From the NCBI RefSeq assembly GCF_026745355.1, contig NC_079206.1, forward strand, positions 11,748,779 through 11,812,778: a stretch of DNA of 64,000 nucleotides, read 5' to 3'. Both the position numbers and the translations under genes were made by a program. This document shows, one piece after another, positions 21,634 through 33,449 of the stretch. The first letter of the stretch is position 1. Each line of letters begins with the position of its first letter. The notes under the pieces are model-generated. The model was not told the DNA's origin. It made no database searches and saw nothing but the letters and a program-made list of their open reading frames with translations. Origin of the DNA: Beta vulgaris subsp. vulgaris. Lineage: Eukaryota; Streptophyta; Magnoliopsida; Caryophyllales; Amaranthaceae.

Positions 21634-22801
21634 CACTAGTGGAAAAATGAAGAAGGGCGGCGCTGAAAAAGGCCTGTAGGGCTGCGCTTTTTGACAGCAG
21701 CCCTTTCAATAGCAGCCCTTCACATTTTAAGTAGGGTTGCGCTTTTCTAGCGCAGCCTTTCCTACCAAAAAAAAAATTAAATTGTTTTCTTTTTTTTACA
21801 TTTTTTACTCATAATCTTACATTTTCTGAAATTATACAGAAGAGAAACGAAACGAAAATAAACCCAAAAAAAAAAAAGAACGAAATGAAAAGGAACAAAA
21901 ACTAATATACAGAAGAGAAGAAATTATAGATCTGAAAATACAAAGGAACATTAATCAAAACGAAATGAAAATACAAGAACATTAATCAAAACAAAGAGAA
22001 GTATACAAGAACATTAAATCAAAACAAAGAGAAGTATACAAGAACATTAATCAAAACAAAGAGAAGTATACAAGAACATTAATCAAAACAAAGAGAAGTA
22101 TACAAGAACATTAATTCAAAACAAAGAGAAGTATACAAGAACATTATAGATCTGAAAATACAAGAACTACCTCCAAACATTAACCTAATAATGTTTAAAT
22201 ACATAAAACAAAACCCTAATACATAATTAAGGAAAAAAAATTTCGGAAATACTTAAAATGCCTATTTGGAGGCTTAAACGAACTCGGATGGCTTAAAAAG
22301 CCTAAACGTCACGGCATAGAGGTGAGTTTGACTCGTTGGCCCGTCCCGCTTCCGAAAAGGTATCACAATAGGCAATCGGACTCCGTCGGCATGATTCGTG
22401 CAAATCATTTCAGGCTTTTTGTCGCGTTTGTCGCATTTTCTGGGAGTTTTTAAGAGAGAAGAGCGGATGAGAGCGAAGGAGGAAAGGGAGGAGGGTCGTG
22501 AGAGAGGAGAGAGAAGGAGGAAAATGGATGAGGGACGTGAGAGAGGAGAGAGAATGAGGGATAATATAACTGAAGCCCGCTCAATATTTCAAAACCCGCG
22601 ATTTTTTTATGTCAAATTTTTTTAAGAAGGGTTGTGCTTTTCTTCAAAAGCGCAGCCCTACTAAGTGGAGGGATGCGCTTTTATAAAAAAACGCAGCCCT
22701 TCGGTTATGTAGGGTTGCGCTTTTGTACAAAAGCGCAGCCCTTCACTAGTAGGGCTGCGCTTTTATCAAAAGCGCAACCCTTCCTTTTTTTTCCCCTAGT
22801 G
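21634..22801. mobile_element. Non-autonomous CACTA element, AGCGCAGCCCT family
   Basis: Starts CACTAGTGGAAAAA, ends TTTTTCCCCTAGTG, flanked by GAT on both sides (21631-21633, 22802-22804). Subterminal repeats are AGGGCTGCGCTTTT and its complement, many copies at both ends. No transposase. The interior includes a 33-bp tandem repeat (21983-22146) and a GA-rich stretch (22440-22560). The empty site GGATCAAAGTG survives in copy A at about 8247. Confidence 0.93.
21983..22146. repeat. 33-bp tandem repeat inside the CACTA element
   Basis: Five near-identical copies of a unit containing AAAGAGAAGTATACAAGAAC, with one diverged copy just upstream. One- or two-base length variants occur between units. 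Confidence 0.9.
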
Positions 22802-23469
22802 GATTAAAGTGTTGCGAATTTCAAATTATAACAAATTAAAAGAAACAATTATGATTTGAGTTCAAATCCAGATTATAAAGCTTCAAAAATCAACTACATT
22901 TAATCAAATTAATATTGTAGCAACTACTCAATTTCACTCAAGCTGTAAAACAAACCAATCAACGCATGCTAACACGAATTCAAAAATCTAATAAAAAAAC
23001 ATTACTTTTTTTAGGGGAATAAAAAAACATTACTTGAGCATGTGATACATCACATAGGAGCTAGACAAGCTGATTGTAGGAATAATTTTCTTGATTACAT
23101 ACGGTTAAGTGTATATAGTTTTCTTAATTAGGTTGTTTCATAAATTAATCATGCAAACAAAATTACAAAAACTATTTAATAGAATGAAATCTAAAGCTAC
23201 AAACGATTTACTAAGAATTATACATATGGTCCGATATGAGTTTGAAGATACTATCAAAAAAATTATATGAGGGTGAACACTTAAGACAGGAAAATAAATG
23301 TAGAGGAAGTATAGATTTTAGGACATTAACAAATCAACCGTTTTTTCCTTTCCTAAACATAATCTCCCCCCCCCCCCTTTTATTTTACAGGAAGTATAGT
23401 ATTGATTTATTTTGTTGATTAATGAAGGCAAAACATACCTTTTTTTTACAGGAAAATAAATTTATTAAT

Positions 23470-24130
23470 CAAACAAGGATAACATGTCCTTCAGTACAAC
23501 ACCTCTAGCTACATTAGGATAAATCCGTCTCATAAAATTAGGGGCCTGTGCTAAAATAAATTATAAAGATTAATTTTTTTTGTAAATAAAGGAGATGGAA
23601 GAGTTATAAATGGGGTTTTTTTGGAGAATAGGAGAAGAAAAACACCAAATAGAAATTAATCTCTTTATGTTTGTAATTAAATTTAGGGTTTTTTTTTTCT
23701 CTTTAGGCGGACCACTAATAAAATTGGACCTTTATATTTTGGGGCCTTGTGCATATGGCCTTAGCCGCCTATGAGGATAATCCTCCAGCCAAACCACCAT
23801 ATCATCTAACTGATTGCAGTGCTTAGCTAGACTATACAAGATCTCTTTCTCCATCTTCACACACCATTCTCTAAAGTGATGCACACTTAACGTTGTTCCC
23901 CACCTCCAGTCTTAATGTTGAATAATACCAGACCTTGTGAGCCTCCCTACACATAACACATAACACATAACACATAACAAGAGCATGCTGAACGTTCTCC
24001 ACACATCCACATTCATTCCCCTTAGTTACTAATTTTGTACGGGATCCCATTGACAGTATATGTTCCATCCTTCGAGAAACACCATAACCACTCATCACTG
24101 GCATCATACAACAGAATTGGGACACTTGGA
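23470..24130 (-). pseudogene. LINE remnant: RNase H tail and zf-RVT region (copy B)
   Basis: On the minus strand a zf-RVT-like segment (NECGCVENVQHALVMC...REAHKVWYYS, 24125-23871) is followed by the RNase H ending HSLAKHCNQLDDMVVWLED. A 7-bp repeat CACATAA (four copies, about 23950-23979) lies within the zf-RVT codons. A ~245-bp segment (about 23526-23771) with a near-repeated GGATAA/GGATAAT edge interrupts the RNase H part and is absent from copy A. Non-functional. Confidence 0.6.
23526..23771. mobile_element. Short insertion specific to copy B, unclassified
   Basis: It is absent at the matching site in copy A (about 17783). The flanks TAGGATA and GAGGATA could be an imperfect target duplication. 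The insert contains GGGGCCTGTGC near its left end and GGGGCCTTGTGC near its right end. No ORF. Confidence 0.5.
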
Positions 24131-24512
24131 ATATATAGCCTCAACCTCTTACATTAAAAAAATAGTTTCTTAAGTACTCTTGCTGCCATTACCCAAGAAA
24201 TCTCATACCCATCAAATGATCAAATTAAAGGAAGTGTTAGTAATTTAATATCATACCAAAAGTGGAAGAATGATCGAGTAACTCGATCGATCTACAGTAT
24301 ACGAATCTATATAATGAACATTGATAAATCAAGTCTTAAATGGCCTGATAATAATGCTAATGATATAAACACTTAAACAAATTAAGACATATGCTTCTCT
24401 TTAAGTTCTTAACAAACTATATATAAATATAAACAAGTAATGCTCAGCCTAACTACATACTACCATAATCACAAGTCATAATATCGCTCCCGAACATGTT
24501 GAAGTTGAAACT

Positions 24513-25280
24513 CTAGCAGTCTGATCTACGCTTAACAATTGCAATTGCTATGTGAAGCCTCTCGTTAGACCGAAACGACACAAGCCGAATAATATCGTCT
24601 ACCTTTAGATTATGCTCTTCCCTAAGGTGACGCCATCCATGTTTCAACGCATATCTCCATCCTGGCTCGTTGTGTTGTTGTTGTTGTTGTTGTTCTTCTT
24701 CTTCTTTGCTGTTTTTGCTCTTCTTTTTAGCAGGGTAGTTCCATCTACTTAGCTGCAAATCATACTCAGATGACTCTATGATCACCTTTACGTCTATCTT
24801 GGCCTTTCTATAGGGATCAACCTTCTGTTGAAGTAGTAGTTCCTCTTCTTTTGTCAAAAACGGAGCAAGAATCTGCCTTACTGGCATTGACAATCGCGTT
24901 TGGTGATCATCAGCATCAGTATTTGTAAGCTTCCTATCCTCCATAATTATTCTGAAATCTCTTGCATCGTTATATTTCATATTAATCCGAATATGATCCA
25001 TCAACGATCCTAACTTATCAATATCATCACCTGGTGGTGGTACTGGTACATCATTAGGAATAGGAATCACTTGATGTTGATCGGAAGTTGGAGATGTTTG
25101 TGGTAATTGGGAAGAAACCAGATAAGCACAATAACGCTTCTTAGGTGGAAGGAGTTTAGAGCGTAGGGATTCAGATTCCGCCATATAAGCATAAGAACGC
25201 TTCTTAGGTGGGAGGCGTACTAGTGTGTTATTCTCGTAGCTGTTGGTAGAGCGTAGCGATTCCGAATTCGATTCCGCCAT
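24513..25280 (-). CDS. B3 domain-containing protein, paralogue 2
   Basis: A 255-aa near-copy of the 18287-19084 gene with the same MAES start, N-terminal internal duplication and C-terminal DUF313-type B3 motifs. Differences seen: a 36-bp in-frame deletion removes NAKKSRKTTRTL after residue 70; the low-complexity tract is KEEEEQQQQQQHN instead of KKKKKNNNNN, because the same AAG/AAC repeats are read one frame over and the frame is then restored; and one terminal Cys is missing. The reading frame is otherwise intact, with no introns. The TATA element is conserved at 25417-25426. The deletion takes away a basic patch (KKSRKTTR), which could affect nuclear import or DNA contact (inference). Confidence 0.85.
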   Translation of the reverse strand: MAESNSESLRSTNSYENNTLVRLPPKKRSYAYMAESESLRSKLLPPKKRYCAYLVSSQLPQTSPTSDQHQVIPIPNDVPVPPPGDDIDKLGSLMDHIRINMKYNDARDFRIIMEDRKLTNTDADDHQTRLSMPVRQILAPFLTKEEELLLQQKVDPYRKAKIDVKVIIESSEYDLQLSRWNYPAKKKSKNSKEEEEQQQQQQHNEPGWRYALKHGWRHLREEHNLKVDDIIRLVSFRSNERLHIAIAIVKRRSDC

Positions 25281-25416
25281 TATAGAAACAAGCAAGAGGG
25301 CTAGAAAGGGACGAAGAGAAGTAGGGTTGAATGAAACTTGAGGGTTAGAAAATTTTTGGAAGGAAGAGAGTGTGTGCGTAAGTTGGTGAATGAAAGAGAT
25401 AAAGGCAGGGGGGTAT

Positions 25417-25426
25417 GTAATATATA
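25417..25426 (-). promoter_or_regulatory. TATA box of B3 paralogue 2
   Basis: Minus strand TATATATTAC, at the same distance from the ATG as in paralogue 1. Confidence 0.6.
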
Positions 25427-25685
25427 GCCAACATAGGAATTGGTGTAGATAAATACCGAGAGAATGTAGGAATACTACTAACACTAACATTAGGATTCAT
25501 GTTGACATATAGATGAGTTACTTGGTGTCCAAGAGTAAAAATGTACTTTCCGAAAAATACATTAAGAGATGATCATTGTTAGTAAACAATTTTACTTAGG
25601 CGGTCACTGTTTTTATTCCTAAATCATAATCCAACTAGGCAACAATTGTAAGTATGTAACTACCAATATATAATAACCTTATTTA

Positions 25686-26450
25686 TTGTAGGGATTTCTC
25701 CGATACTATAGGGATAGGATTATCTCTTATGTCCTACTAACCTATTGTCCTATCTAAGTAATTTGTTAATGAAGAGATTAATTTAGTGATCACAAGCTCA
25801 CAAATAAAGGCCATTCTAAAATAATTTTATTGAAAATATAATGATATTAACAACAAAATTCATTTTACTTTTTAAAATAATTATCTAATAATTTTTTTTG
25901 TATTGTTACCATTACTTTTTGCACATAATTTACCAAATAATCCGAATTTTCTTTCCAATACTCAATTAAACTAATAATCTAAAAATATTTATTTTGAAAT
26001 TTTCGGACAAATGTCGTGGTCCTCGTTCAAACAAGTCCACATAGATTTATTACGTTGTTGTTTTTTAATATTGACAATAATTGTTAGTTATTTGAAAACA
26101 AAATTTCATGAAAATTGGAATTAATCAAGCAGTATTTTCTAATTAAGAGATTAATTAGCGAGCAAAAGTTAATATAAAGGCCATTTAATTACTATTAAAT
26201 TATCAAAAATATAATGATATATCTTAACTACGAAAATTATTTCAGTGCTTGAAAATAACTATTTAACAACTTATTTGTTTTTATTATTGTCGACTTTTAT
26301 TTGCACCTAAATTCCAAGTAATATGGTTTTTCCTCCTTTTCTCTACTGTACTTCAAAAAATCCTCGATTAAAATCTTGAATATTTCGAACAGAAGGTAGT
26401 GGTCCTCGTTAAAACAAGAGATTTACTAGGTAGTTATTTTCAAAATGTGA
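25686..26450. other. AT-rich intergenic, no gene seen
   Basis: No ORF of note, no terminal repeats and no RNA gene. Composition is strongly AT, with scattered near-repeats ('aagagattaatt', 'aaaatataatgatat') suggesting old degenerate repeat DNA. Confidence 0.5.
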
Positions 26451-27901
26451 TACACATCAATCAATCAATCAACATAGATAGTGGCCACATAGGATGGCCA
26501 TGTCATCTTATTTTTCATTTTTTTAAAATAGAGTTCTACATAGATTTAAATTCATACAATGAGTTTGGATAAGCGATAATTAGAGTTTTGTGTTGAATAA
26601 TGAACAACTTAAATTATTATATTATGTAATTTATGTATAATTTTTGCTACGTAATTCAAAATATTATAATGTTTGTACCATTAGATAGTGCTCGAAATAT
26701 GGTTCGAAATAAGATCAATGTACAATATAGTTCTACAACTTATGAATAGAGCGCGCAACATAGGATTGTCATGTCATTAATTTTTATTTTTATTTTTTAC
26801 AAAAATAGAATTCTACATAGATTTAAATACATATAAGGAGTTTTTGATAAGCGAAATAGAGTTTCGTGTTGAATGAACAACTTAAATTATTATATTACAT
26901 AATTTGTGTATAACTTTTGCTACGTAATTCAAAATATTATACTTTTTGTACCATTGGATAGTGCTCGAAATATGCTTCAATTCGAAATAAGATCAATATA
27001 CAGTATAGTTCTACAAGTTATCAATAGAGAGTACCACGTAGGATTGTCACGTCATTAATTTTTATTTTAAATATAATAAAAAATAGACCTTTGCACATAT
27101 TTAAATATATAAAAAGAGTTTTGAATAGGGAGAAATTTATGTTTAGTTTTGAATATACAACCTAAATTGTTATATTATGTAAATCAAATATAACTTTTGC
27201 TACATAATTTTAATGGTTTTGGACATGGTTTTTAAGGAAATGAAAAAAATGGGGTAGTTTAACATAAAGGTAAGTAAATCCTTAAAGTAAACGCAACTTT
27301 ATAAGGCAATTTGATGAGTAATTAATGATGATTTTATTAACATAAAGTAAAGACAATATTGTCAATTACTCCATTGGTTTCCTAAAGATCTTCCCTCTTT
27401 TCATTTAAGTGTGTTTCCAAAAGATCTTCTCTCTTTTACTTTATTCCTTAGTTGGAATTTTTTTCCCTTTTTACCCTCTCATGTCCCTATCAGATTGTCC
27501 ACATCACATTATTAATTCAATGTTACTCCTTTTGTCTCTCCTACTTTAACCCCTTTTTATTTATTTATTTATTTTAACCCATTTCTCTCTCCTACTTTAC
27601 CCATCCCATACCCCACACAAATGGATCCTCCTTGGTATCTGTAGGAACAGTAACAAGGAAGATCTTTAGGAAACGGAGGTAGTATAGTTTTTTTTATATA
27701 CTAAAAGTAGAGTGGTCCAAATACATAAAACTACCCGAAGTGGTGATATTGCAATAGAAAAAAGAACATATAAAGTATTTTAAATAACATGATGCTGAAA
27801 AAATCTCATTTTACAGCAATACAAAATCAACAATGTTAACAAAAAATTTGCAAAAAAACAAAATATAAACAAGAACCCGTGCAACACACGGGCTTCGAAA
27901 C

Positions 27902-27905
<4 letters not shown>
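26450..27905 (+). mobile_element. Helitron-like repeat element 1 with ~270-bp internal units
   Basis: About three ~270-bp units (recognisable by 'gagttctacatagattta', 'cgtaattcaaaatattat' and 'gattgtcatgtcattaattt') are followed by a terminal module ending in the hairpin CCCGTGCAACACACGGG (27876-27892) and TTCGAAACTAC. Terminal hairpin plus CTA.. is Helitron-3'-like. The 5' end is undefined. A Stowaway MITE sits inside. Non-coding. Confidence 0.5.
27369..27682. mobile_element. Stowaway-like MITE, AAAGATCTTCC family
   Basis: Ends CTCCATTGGTTTCCTAAAG and CTTTAGGAAACGGAGGTAG, flanked by TA (27367-27368, 27683-27684). Same family and length (314 bp) as 32166-32479 but at a different place in its host repeat, so these are independent insertions. 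Confidence 0.8.
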
Positions 27906-27952
<47 letters not shown>

Positions 27953-27961
27953 TATATAAAT

Positions 27962-28796
27962 GATAGGAGTCAGTGCAAGTGGGTAGAGCGCTCTCCCTTG
28001 GCCCCTGAGGTCAGGGGTTCGATCCTTACCCCAGTATTATGATGGGGTATTTCCTTAGCATGCTATGCGTGCCTCACTAGCCAATGTGTTGGTGTTTCCT
28101 ACAGGCTAGTAGCCTTAAACCGAAATACCGTACCGAAATACCGAAAAACCAGTCTAAATGGGTGGTTACCGTACCGACAAAAAAAAGTTTGAACGGTACG
28201 GTTACTGAACCGAAAAAATTAGCGGTTAAACGGTACGGTTACGGTTATGATTTTTGAGTAAACGGTTAACCGAAATACCGAAATCTTTTTTTCTCTATTT
28301 AATTGTTGTGAAACATTTTCAAACAATTACATCAATTCTAATATTTGTTGGTAAGTTACAACAATTAGAGGAAGTATGTAATTATTTAGAAACTCTAGTA
28401 CTAATATAAATAATAAACATTGTAATTAGGAAATGAAGTGAGTTCTTAGTGTTAGTTATGTTTTCCAATTGATTTATTATCCACTTTATAATACATTTTA
28501 TATTAGAGTATATATAATATTAAAATATATGCACAAAAAAATTGAAAATATATATTTACATTAAGTAAAACATAATAGTATAACTTAAACAACGGTTAAT
28601 GGTTAACCGAAAAACCGTATCGAAAAAACGATTAACCGCTTAGGCGGTAACCGGTTTAAACGGTTACGGTTCGCAAAAAGAGCATACTGAAACTTCCGGT
28701 TACCGAACCAAAATATTATTTCAGGACGGTTAACCACCCATGAACACCCCTACTTGTAGGGGTTAGCCCTCGGGCTGACTTAATATCCACATAAAA
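27962..28796 (+). mobile_element. tRNA-derived SINE, interrupted
   Basis: The 5' part (27962-28112) resembles a tRNA: AAGTGGGTAGAGCGCTC (A-box region) and GGGGTTCGATCCTTACC (B box), then a non-tRNA body with CTCACTAGCCAATGTGTTGG. The 3' part (28753-28796) continues GGTTAGCCCTCGGGCTGAC and ends in an A-rich tail. Between them lies a hAT-like insertion. A second copy of the same SINE is at 56331-56786 on the other strand. Pol III would transcribe such an element. It is not a tRNA gene. Confidence 0.8.
28113..28752. mobile_element. hAT-like MITE inside the SINE
   Basis: The right end CATGAACACCCCTA is the inverse of a hAT-type TAGGGGTGTTCATG terminus. Repeated ACCGAAATACCG / CGGTTACGGTT motifs fill the interior, with TGGGTGGTTACCG near the left and GGTTAACCACCCA at the right as inverted subterminal blocks. 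The flanks CTAGTAGC (left) and CTTGTAGG (right) are an imperfect 8-bp duplication. The outermost left TIR seems lost. Confidence 0.6.
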
Positions 28797-29646
28797 AAAA
28801 GGATGAACTTTTTGGGAGCATAGAGAGCTCCTTAAGATTTCTAGCTCATAGAGCGCGGCATGTAAGAGCGTCAATATATATTTTTACTTTTTACAAAAAT
28901 AGAGTTCTGTATAGATTTAAATACATATATGAAATTTAATATAAGCGAAAATTAGAATTTTGTTTTGAATCAACAACCTAATTTATCAAATTAGGTAAAT
29001 TGTGTATAGTTGTGGCTACGTAATTCAGAATATTATGATTTTTATATCGTTGGAGAGCACTCGAAATATGCTTTGAAATAAGATTCATTTGCAATATAGT
29101 TTGATAACTTATGAAATGGAGAGCGCCACATCGAATTGTCATGTCATGCATTTTTACTTTTAGCTTTTAATAAAATAGAGTTCTACATAGATTTAAATAC
29201 ATATAATGACTTGTACATAATGGAAATTAGTGTTTGGTTTTGAATGAACAATCTAAATTATTATATTATGTAAATTGTATATAAATTTTGCTATGTAATT
29301 TAAAATAATATAATTTTTGTACTATTGGATTGTGCTGAAATATGCTTTGGTTTAAGATCCATTTACAATATAGTTCTAACTTATGAAATAAAGAGCGCCA
29401 CATAGGATTGTCATGTCATTAATTTCTATTTTGCATATTTTTTTTAATAAAAAAAGAGTTCTACATATAGTTAAATACATAAAAGGAGTTTTGGACTAGG
29501 AGAAATTAGTGTTTCGTTTTGAACAAATAACCTAAACTATTATATTATGTAATTAAAGGTAACTTTTGCTACCTAATTCAAAATATTATGTTTCTTTTAC
29601 CATTGGACAATGAATATGCTTCAAAATAAGATCAATTTACAATGTA

Positions 29647-29903
29647 CTCCCTCTGTTTTTTTTTATCTTTTTCACTTTCCTGTGCACATCTCCCAATGCA
29701 CATTTTTGAACTTAAATATCTTTCATTATATTTTAGTAAAAATTATAACGATTGAATATTAATAATTTACTAATTGAGACGAATCAAACAAGATCCCACA
29801 TGACTATATTTTTTCTTATAAATTGGAAAAAATTGAGAAGATTCTCTCTAAGTATGAATAGTGCCAAAATTCTAAGTGAGAACAATAAAAAAAACAGAGG
29901 GAG
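29647..29903. mobile_element. Stowaway-like MITE
   Basis: Ends CTCCCTCTGTTTTTTTTTATC and AAAAAAACAGAGGGAG with TA flanks (29645-29646, 29904-29905). Same family as 45978-46236. Confidence 0.82.
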
Positions 29904-29950
29904 TATAGTTTTACAACTCATGAACATATACTTTTTAGATGAATTGAAAG

Positions 29951-30150
<200 letters not shown>

Positions 30151-31192
30151 CTGTTAAATAGAGTTCTACATAGAGTTATATACATACAACAAGTTTGGAT
30201 AAGCGATAATTAGAGTTTCGTGTTGAATAATGAACTTAAATTATTATATTATGTAATTTGTGTATAACTTTTGCTACGTAATTCGAAATATTATAATTTT
30301 TGTACCATTAAATAGTGCTCGAAAACTTATGTATAGAGCGCGCCACGTAGGATTGTCATGTCATTAATTTTTATTTTTATTTTTTTACAAAAATAGAGTT
30401 CTGCATAGATTTAAATACATATAGAGAGTTTAGGATAAGCGAAATAGAGTTTCGTGTTGAATGAACAACTTAAATTATTATGTTATGTAATTTGTGTATA
30501 ACTTTTGCTACGTAATTCAGAATATTATAATTTTTGTACCATTGGATAGTGCTCGAAATATGCTTCGAAATAAGATCTATATATAATATAGTTCTACAAG
30601 TTATCAGTAGAGAGGACCAAGTAGGATTGTCATGTCATTCATTTTTATTTTAAATATAATAAAAAATAGAGTTCTACACATATTTAAATATATATAAGGA
30701 GTTTTGAATAAGGACAAATTTACGTTTAGTTTTGAATATAAACCCTAAATTATTATATTATGTAAATTGAATATAACTTTTGCTACATAATTTAAATGGT
30801 TTTGGACATGATTTTTAAGGAAATGAAAAAATGGGTAGTTTAGCAAGAGGTACCCCTTTAATTAACTAGTGTAGGGGATAAGTAAAATCCTTAATAGAGT
30901 AGATGCAACTTTATAGGGCAATTTGATGAGTAATTAATGATAATTTTATTAACATAAAGTAAAGACAATATTGTCAATTATAGTTAATTTTTTTACTAGA
31001 AGTAGAGTGGTCCAAATACATAAAAACTACCCAAAGTGGTGATATTGTAATAGAAAAAGAACAAAGGAAGTATGTAAATAAAATGGTGATGATCTCATTG
31101 TACAGCATCACAAAATCAACAATGTCGTTAACAAAAAATTTGAAAAAAAAAATATAAACAATAACTCATGCAACACATAGGATTCAAAACTA

Positions 31193-31199
<7 letters not shown>

Positions 31200-31246
<47 letters not shown>

Positions 31247-31276
31247 ATTATATATATATATTATATATATTATATA
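31200..31276. repeat. (CT)n and (TA)n microsatellites
   Basis: About 34 bp of CT followed by interrupted TA repeats, leading directly into the hAT-like element. Confidence 0.92.
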
Positions 31277-31785
31277 TAGGGCTGGCAATCAGGTCGGGTT
31301 GGGTCAGTTTCAGGTTGACCTGATTTGTATTTCAGGTCACTTACCTCTGACCCAAACCCGACGTGATTTATATTTCAGGTTGAAAATCTCAACTCAAACC
31401 CGACCTTATATTTTTCGGGTTGACCCGAAACCGACCCAAAATGACCTGAAATAAAAATCTAAATATCCAATGATAAAAAAACTGCCAACTTAATTCAAAA
31501 AGCTAATGTACATGTAACATGTTTAAGTTTCAACATTCAAAGCCGAAATTTTCAGGTTGAAGTGAGTTGGGCTTGGCCCAATATTATAACCTAACCGGCT
31601 AAGGGTTAACCTAACATAATATAAGTTATTTTTAAATCAGGTCATTTCGGGTTATTTTCAGGTTGAAAAGGTCAACCTAAACCTAACCCATTATATTTTC
31701 AGATCGGGTTGGGTCGACCCATTTTTTTTCAGGTCGAAAATCTCAACCCAAACCCGGAATTTTCAGGTCAGTTTCAGGTCGGGTT

Positions 31786-31790
<5 letters not shown>
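31277..31790. mobile_element. hAT-like element rich in GGTCGGGTT motifs
   Basis: Left end TAGGGCTGGCAATCAGGTCGGG, right part CAGTTTCAGGTCGGGTTATCA, interior full of direct and inverted CAGGTT / AACCCGACC motifs. It lies between TA microsatellites, which obscure any 8-bp duplication. Resembles the 49425-50095 element. Confidence 0.45.
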
Positions 31791-31824
<34 letters not shown>

Positions 31825-32165
31825 TATAATATATATATAATATATATATAAATATATATATATATAAAGGAGGAACTTTTTGGGAGCATAGAGAGCTCCT
31901 CAAGATTTCGAGCTCATAGAGCGCGGCATGTAAGATTGTCAATTTATATTTTTACTTTTTACAAAATAGAGTTCTACATAGATTTAAATACATATATGAA
32001 AATTTATATAATCGAAAATTAGAGTTTTGTTTTGAATCAACAACCTGCTTTATCAAATTAGGTAAATTATGTATAAATGTAGCTAGGTAATTCATAATAT
32101 TATGATTTTTATACCGATGGAGAACATTCGAAATATGCTTTGAAATAAGATCAATTTCCAATATA

Positions 32166-32479
32166 CTTCCTCCGTTTCCTAAAGATCTTCCCTCTTTCCG
32201 TTTAAGTGCGTTTCCAAAAGATCTTCCCTTTTTTACTTTATTCTTTATTTGGATGTTTTTCCCTTTTTACCCTCTCATATCCCTATCATATGGTCCACCA
32301 TTACATTATTAATTCAATTTTACTCCCTTTCTCTCTCATACTTTAACCCCTTTTTATTTGTTTATTTATCTTAACCTCTTGCTCTCTCCTACTTTACCAA
32401 CCCCACACCCCATATAAATGGATCTTCCTTGGTATCTGTAGGAACAGTAACAAGGAAGATCTTTAGGAAACGGAGGGAG
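32166..32479. mobile_element. Stowaway-like MITE, AAAGATCTTCC family, second copy
   Basis: Ends CTTCCTCCGTTTCCTAAAG and CTTTAGGAAACGGAGGGAG with TA flanks (32164-32165, 32480-32481), 314 bp. Confidence 0.85.
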
Positions 32480-32977
32480 TAGTTCGATAACTTATGAAAT
32501 ATATTATGTAAATTGTATATAAATTTTCCTATGTAATTTAAAATAATATAATTTTTGTACCATTGGATTGTGCTGAAATATGCTTCGGTATAAGATCCAT
32601 TTACAATATAGTTCTAACTTATGAAATAAAGAGCGTTGCATAGGATTGCCATGTCATTAATTTTTATTTTAAATATTTTAAAAAAATATAGTTCTACATA
32701 TAGTTAAATACATAAAAGGAGTTTTGGACCGGGAGAACTAGTGTTTCGTTTTGAACAAATAACCTAAACTATTATATTATGTAATTAAAGATAACTTTTG
32801 CTACCTAACTCAAAATATTATATTTCTTTTACCATTGGACAGTGTTTGTAATATGCTTCAAAATAAGACCCATTTACAATGTATAGTTTTACAACTCATG
32901 AACATATATTTATTTAGATGAATTGTAAGACATATTAGTCTTTTTTTAAATAAATATAATAATTACTATAAGTATAG

Positions 32978-32982
<5 letters not shown>

Positions 32983-33033
<51 letters not shown>

Positions 33034-33070
33034 ATATATTATATATATTATATATATATATATATATATA
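32983..33070. repeat. (TA)n microsatellite
   Basis: Nearly pure TA repeat with two short phase breaks, followed by ACGTGTGTGTG. Confidence 0.95.
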
Positions 33071-33449
33071 CGTGTGTGTGTTTATAGTCTTTGATCATAG
33101 GTCTGATTTACAGGATCAAATATATTATTTTTCAAAACTTCAGTCTTACGCAACGAACCAAAACAATTTAGTATTGCAATAATAACTAAAATCTATATAT
33201 CGATAAAGTTACATATATATTAGAGTTTGGATGATGAAAAAGTAGAGTTTGATTTTAAAAACAACCACCCTAGAATATTATATAGATCTTCAACTAATTG
33301 TTGCAATATAAAAAGAACGGAGGAAGTATATGGATGCAATGGTGTTGAAAAGTCTAATTTTACAACATCACAAAATCAACAATGTAAATAAAGTTTACAA
33401 AAAGTAAAATAAGTAACAAACTCGTGAAATGCCCGGACTCCAAAGCTAG

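Larger units (their letters stand above)
20322..25685. repeat. Segmental duplication, copy B
   Basis: It is the direct counterpart of 6935-9190 plus 17655-19505. It contains the Stowaway, the 132-aa ORF, a LINE remnant and the second B3 gene. It differs by a CACTA insertion (21634-22801), a ~245-bp extra segment (about 23526-23771) and a longer LINE remnant. Homology ends around 'aataaccttattta' (25685 here, 19505 in A). Confidence 0.88.
31866..33449 (+). mobile_element. Helitron-like repeat element 3 with ~270-bp internal units
   Basis: It starts GGAGGAACTTTTTGGGAGCA like element 2, has three ~270-bp units, and ends in the terminal module ('aaaatcaacaatgtaaata') with a decayed hairpin CTCGTGAAATGCCCGG followed by ACTCCAAAGCTAG|T (CTAG at 33446-33449), a Helitron-type 3' end. 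Contains a Stowaway (32166-32479) and a TA microsatellite (about 32983-33070). Confidence 0.55.

Noticed and set aside
21983..22146. CRISPR-like repeat array
   Set aside because: The units are contiguous without unique spacers and lie inside a CACTA transposon in a eukaryotic genome.
27975..28035. tRNA gene
   Set aside because: A- and B-box similarity is present, but the body continues into a non-tRNA SINE and the same unit recurs at 56.3-56.8 kb with a target duplication. No complete cloverleaf.
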